This document shows positions 62,098 through 64,000 of a stretch of 64,000 nucleotides of DNA, in pieces; within the stretch, counting starts at the first letter, position 1; the number at the start of each line of letters is the position of its first letter. The stretch is taken from assembly GCA_029891385.1 (NCBI GenBank), contig CM057224.1, positions 4,216,001 through 4,280,000 of the forward strand, written 5' to 3'. The stretch is from Erythroxylum novogranatense. Lineage: Eukaryota > Streptophyta > Magnoliopsida > Malpighiales > Erythroxylaceae. The translations under genes and the position numbers were made by a program. The notes below the pieces were generated by a model. The model searched no databases and had not been told where the DNA came from. It worked only from the letters and a program-made list of their open reading frames with translations.

Positions 62098-64000
62098 TGG
62101 TATCAAAGTAAGGTCACCAATTCAGAACTTGGTAACAAGTTGGTGCAGATCTTAGTTTCGCGAATATGACTACAAGAGAGGGTGTATCAATCACCAGACT
62201 ACCACTATTGGATGGATCTAATTATCCTACATGAAAATTACGGCTGAAAGTCTTCATCCAAGGCACGAAAGCCTAGCATTCGATAGTACATAGGTGGACG
62301 CATCCGATGATCACTAATAATAAAGGAAAGGTAGTTCAAAAAGATCCATATGAATGGACAATAGTCGAAGAAGAAAGTGCACTAAGAAATTAAGAAGCAA
62401 CGCATGCGATATTCAGTGTTGTTGATGAGAAACGCTTCTTTATGATATCAGCTTGTGAATCGACTAAAGAAGTGTGGGATGCTTTGTAAACTATTCATGA
62501 AAGGTCCAAATATGTGATAACATCAAAACTACAGATGTTATCTGTGAGGTTTGAAGAACTGATGATGGATGAAAATGAGACTATTGGAGACTTTTATGAA
62601 AGATTGCAAGATATAGCGAATCAGACACATCAATTGGGGAAGAAATATTCCAATCTCAAACTAGTTAAGAAAACGTTGAGATCACTACCTCTGAGATTTA
62701 TTTCGAAAATTGGAGCAATAAAGGAGGCTCACAACATTGATAATCTGTCATTGGAAAAGTCATTGGAATTCTTACAAATTTCGAAATGAATCTTTTAAGA
62801 GGTATACAAGAAAGAAGCGAAGGATTAGCACTACAAGTGGAAATAGGAAAAAGTGTAAATGATACAGAAGATGAATAGGATAAAAATGAAGACTTGGTAC
62901 TATTCACACAAAATTTTGATAAATGGCTAAAAAGGATGAAAAAGGACAAACCCGACTTTAGACAATATGGTGGGAGTTTATCAAGTAACAATTTAAAACA
63001 ACAAGTCAAGACACAAAAGAGTGAACGGAAAGTAAGGAGAATCCAATGTCAAGGTTTCAGACACATTCAAGTCGAATGTGTTAATACTTTGAAGAAGAGA
63101 AAAGAAAAATTCTTCACAAGCACCTGGAGTGAGAATGATTCCGAGAGTAAATATGGTGGCGAAGAAGAAATTGCTAATGGTGTTGCGTTAGTTGCCCTAT
63201 ATAACAAAAGACTAGTTACTTGCTTAACAGTAACTAAGAAAGAAGTAATTGAAGTCGAAAAAGGGGAAAAATCGAAAATTTTTGAAAACAATTCAGCTCA
63301 AGACCTAATATCAGATTATGACAAAGACAGAAGTGGCCTAGATGATAAAAAAGAGGATATTTACAAGGATTACAAAGCTATGTATGAAAAATAGGTAAAA
63401 ATGTGTAGAAAGAATGAACGATTGAAGGAAGAGAATCTCTCCATGAAGAACACCATATAAGAGTTACAAAAGAAATTCATGTTGACATCAAATGAACTTG
63501 GTGAGGCTATAATGAAATTGGTAAGTACTGAAAAGGGATTGAAAACATTGAATGGAGGCACAAAAAACTAGATAAGTTGATAAAAATTGGTAAGGTTAAA
63601 GGGAATCTTGAAGGCATCGGCAATAAGGGTGAGTACTCTAAAGTGAATGAAGAAAAAAATGATATGTCCAGATCAATCTAACAGGTAGAAGCATCGAAAA
63701 AAATCAAAGATTTGCACCCACTTGTCATTTTTGTGGTGTTATTAGGCATATAAGGAAAAGATGTTATTAGTTACTACATATGTTGTTTCAAAGAAGCCAA
63801 AGCCGAAAATTGTATGTCCTTCACAAAAATTTCAACATTAGCTCTCAGTATCTAAATCTACTTGGGTAAGAAAGAGTGAATTGCAAGCTCTCATAATTCT
63901 TACATCAATAAAGGCAACTTTGCAACATGGTTAATACTTTGATAGCAGATGCTCGCGCCATATGACAGGGGAAAAGAATTACTTAACTGATTATCATAAT
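62098..64000 (+). pseudogene. Decayed Sirevirus-type Copia gag-pol, cut by window end
   Basis: Plus strand. Open segments 62514-62789 (FEELMMDENETIGDFYERLQ, KTLRSLPLRFISKIGAIKEA) and 62894-63394 (zinc-knuckle remnant CQGFRHIQVECVN, then FTSTWSENDSESKYG) are the UBN2-type gag of the SIRE/Maximus lineage. A Lys/Glu-rich coiled stretch follows. At the window end the shifted frame resembles the protease start (CSRHMTGEKNYLTDYH, about 63950-63998). There are several stops; not functional. Confidence 0.8.

Overview
The window is nuclear DNA of a eudicot flowering plant. It is AT-rich, dominated by plant LTR retrotransposons and hAT transposons, and contains two ordinary intron-bearing plant genes. 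I cannot name the species from the sequence.

Layout. 1-3.1 kb: no recognisable gene; one long near-perfect hairpin and one 100-bp tandem duplication. 3.2-5.9 kb: a possible LINE 3' remnant, then a gutted Copia element whose 5' LTR has been partly replaced by a 0.6-kb piece of plastid 16S rRNA gene. 7.4-15.7 kb: two solo LTRs of an unusual ~2.8-3.0 kb LTR family, the first lying next to a decayed Ty3/Gypsy gag. 17-24.4 kb: an hAT fragment and two decayed Copia elements on the minus strand, one with its 3' LTR. 25.5-33.5 kb: a complete two-LTR copy of the long-LTR family with a non-coding 1.9-kb interior, i.e. a non-autonomous LARD-type element. 33.5-42.4 kb: two related hAT (BED/DUF659/dimerisation) pseudogenes in convergent orientation, plus a 1.2-kb degenerate tandem repeat. 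44.5-46.0 kb: an HD-Zip class I transcription factor gene, three exons, intact. 47.6-49.1 kb: a SINE with a perfect 11-bp target duplication and a MITE-like element. 49.9-50.9 kb: a decayed TTF-type zinc-finger hAT. 52.5-55.5 kb: a third solo LTR of the long-LTR family. 56.4-57.8 kb (minus): an intact two-exon gene for a plastid-targeted Sm_multidrug_ex (COG2426) membrane protein. 58.2-60.5 kb: a compact Copia element carrying only a broken gag between two LTRs. 61.1-64.0 kb: the 5' part of a decayed Sirevirus-type Copia running off the window.

The most notable signal is the long-LTR family (five LTR copies, all in the same orientation). Each solo copy and the complete element have perfect 5-bp target duplications. 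The LTRs share a TATA box only ~0.5 kb from the U3 end, so R-U5 would be ~2.4 kb. They also share a CG-rich island of repeated CGCCGCGACG-like words in an AT-rich background, micro-hairpin arrays, a conserved palindrome and a consensus 5' splice site. The two LTRs of the complete element differ mainly at CAG/CTG/CCG words (for example CAGT against CGAT, in both directions). That pattern looks more like base-calling or polishing error at CHG-methylated sites than ordinary mutation. The two intact genes are unrelated neighbours. No CRISPR, operon or tRNA gene was found.
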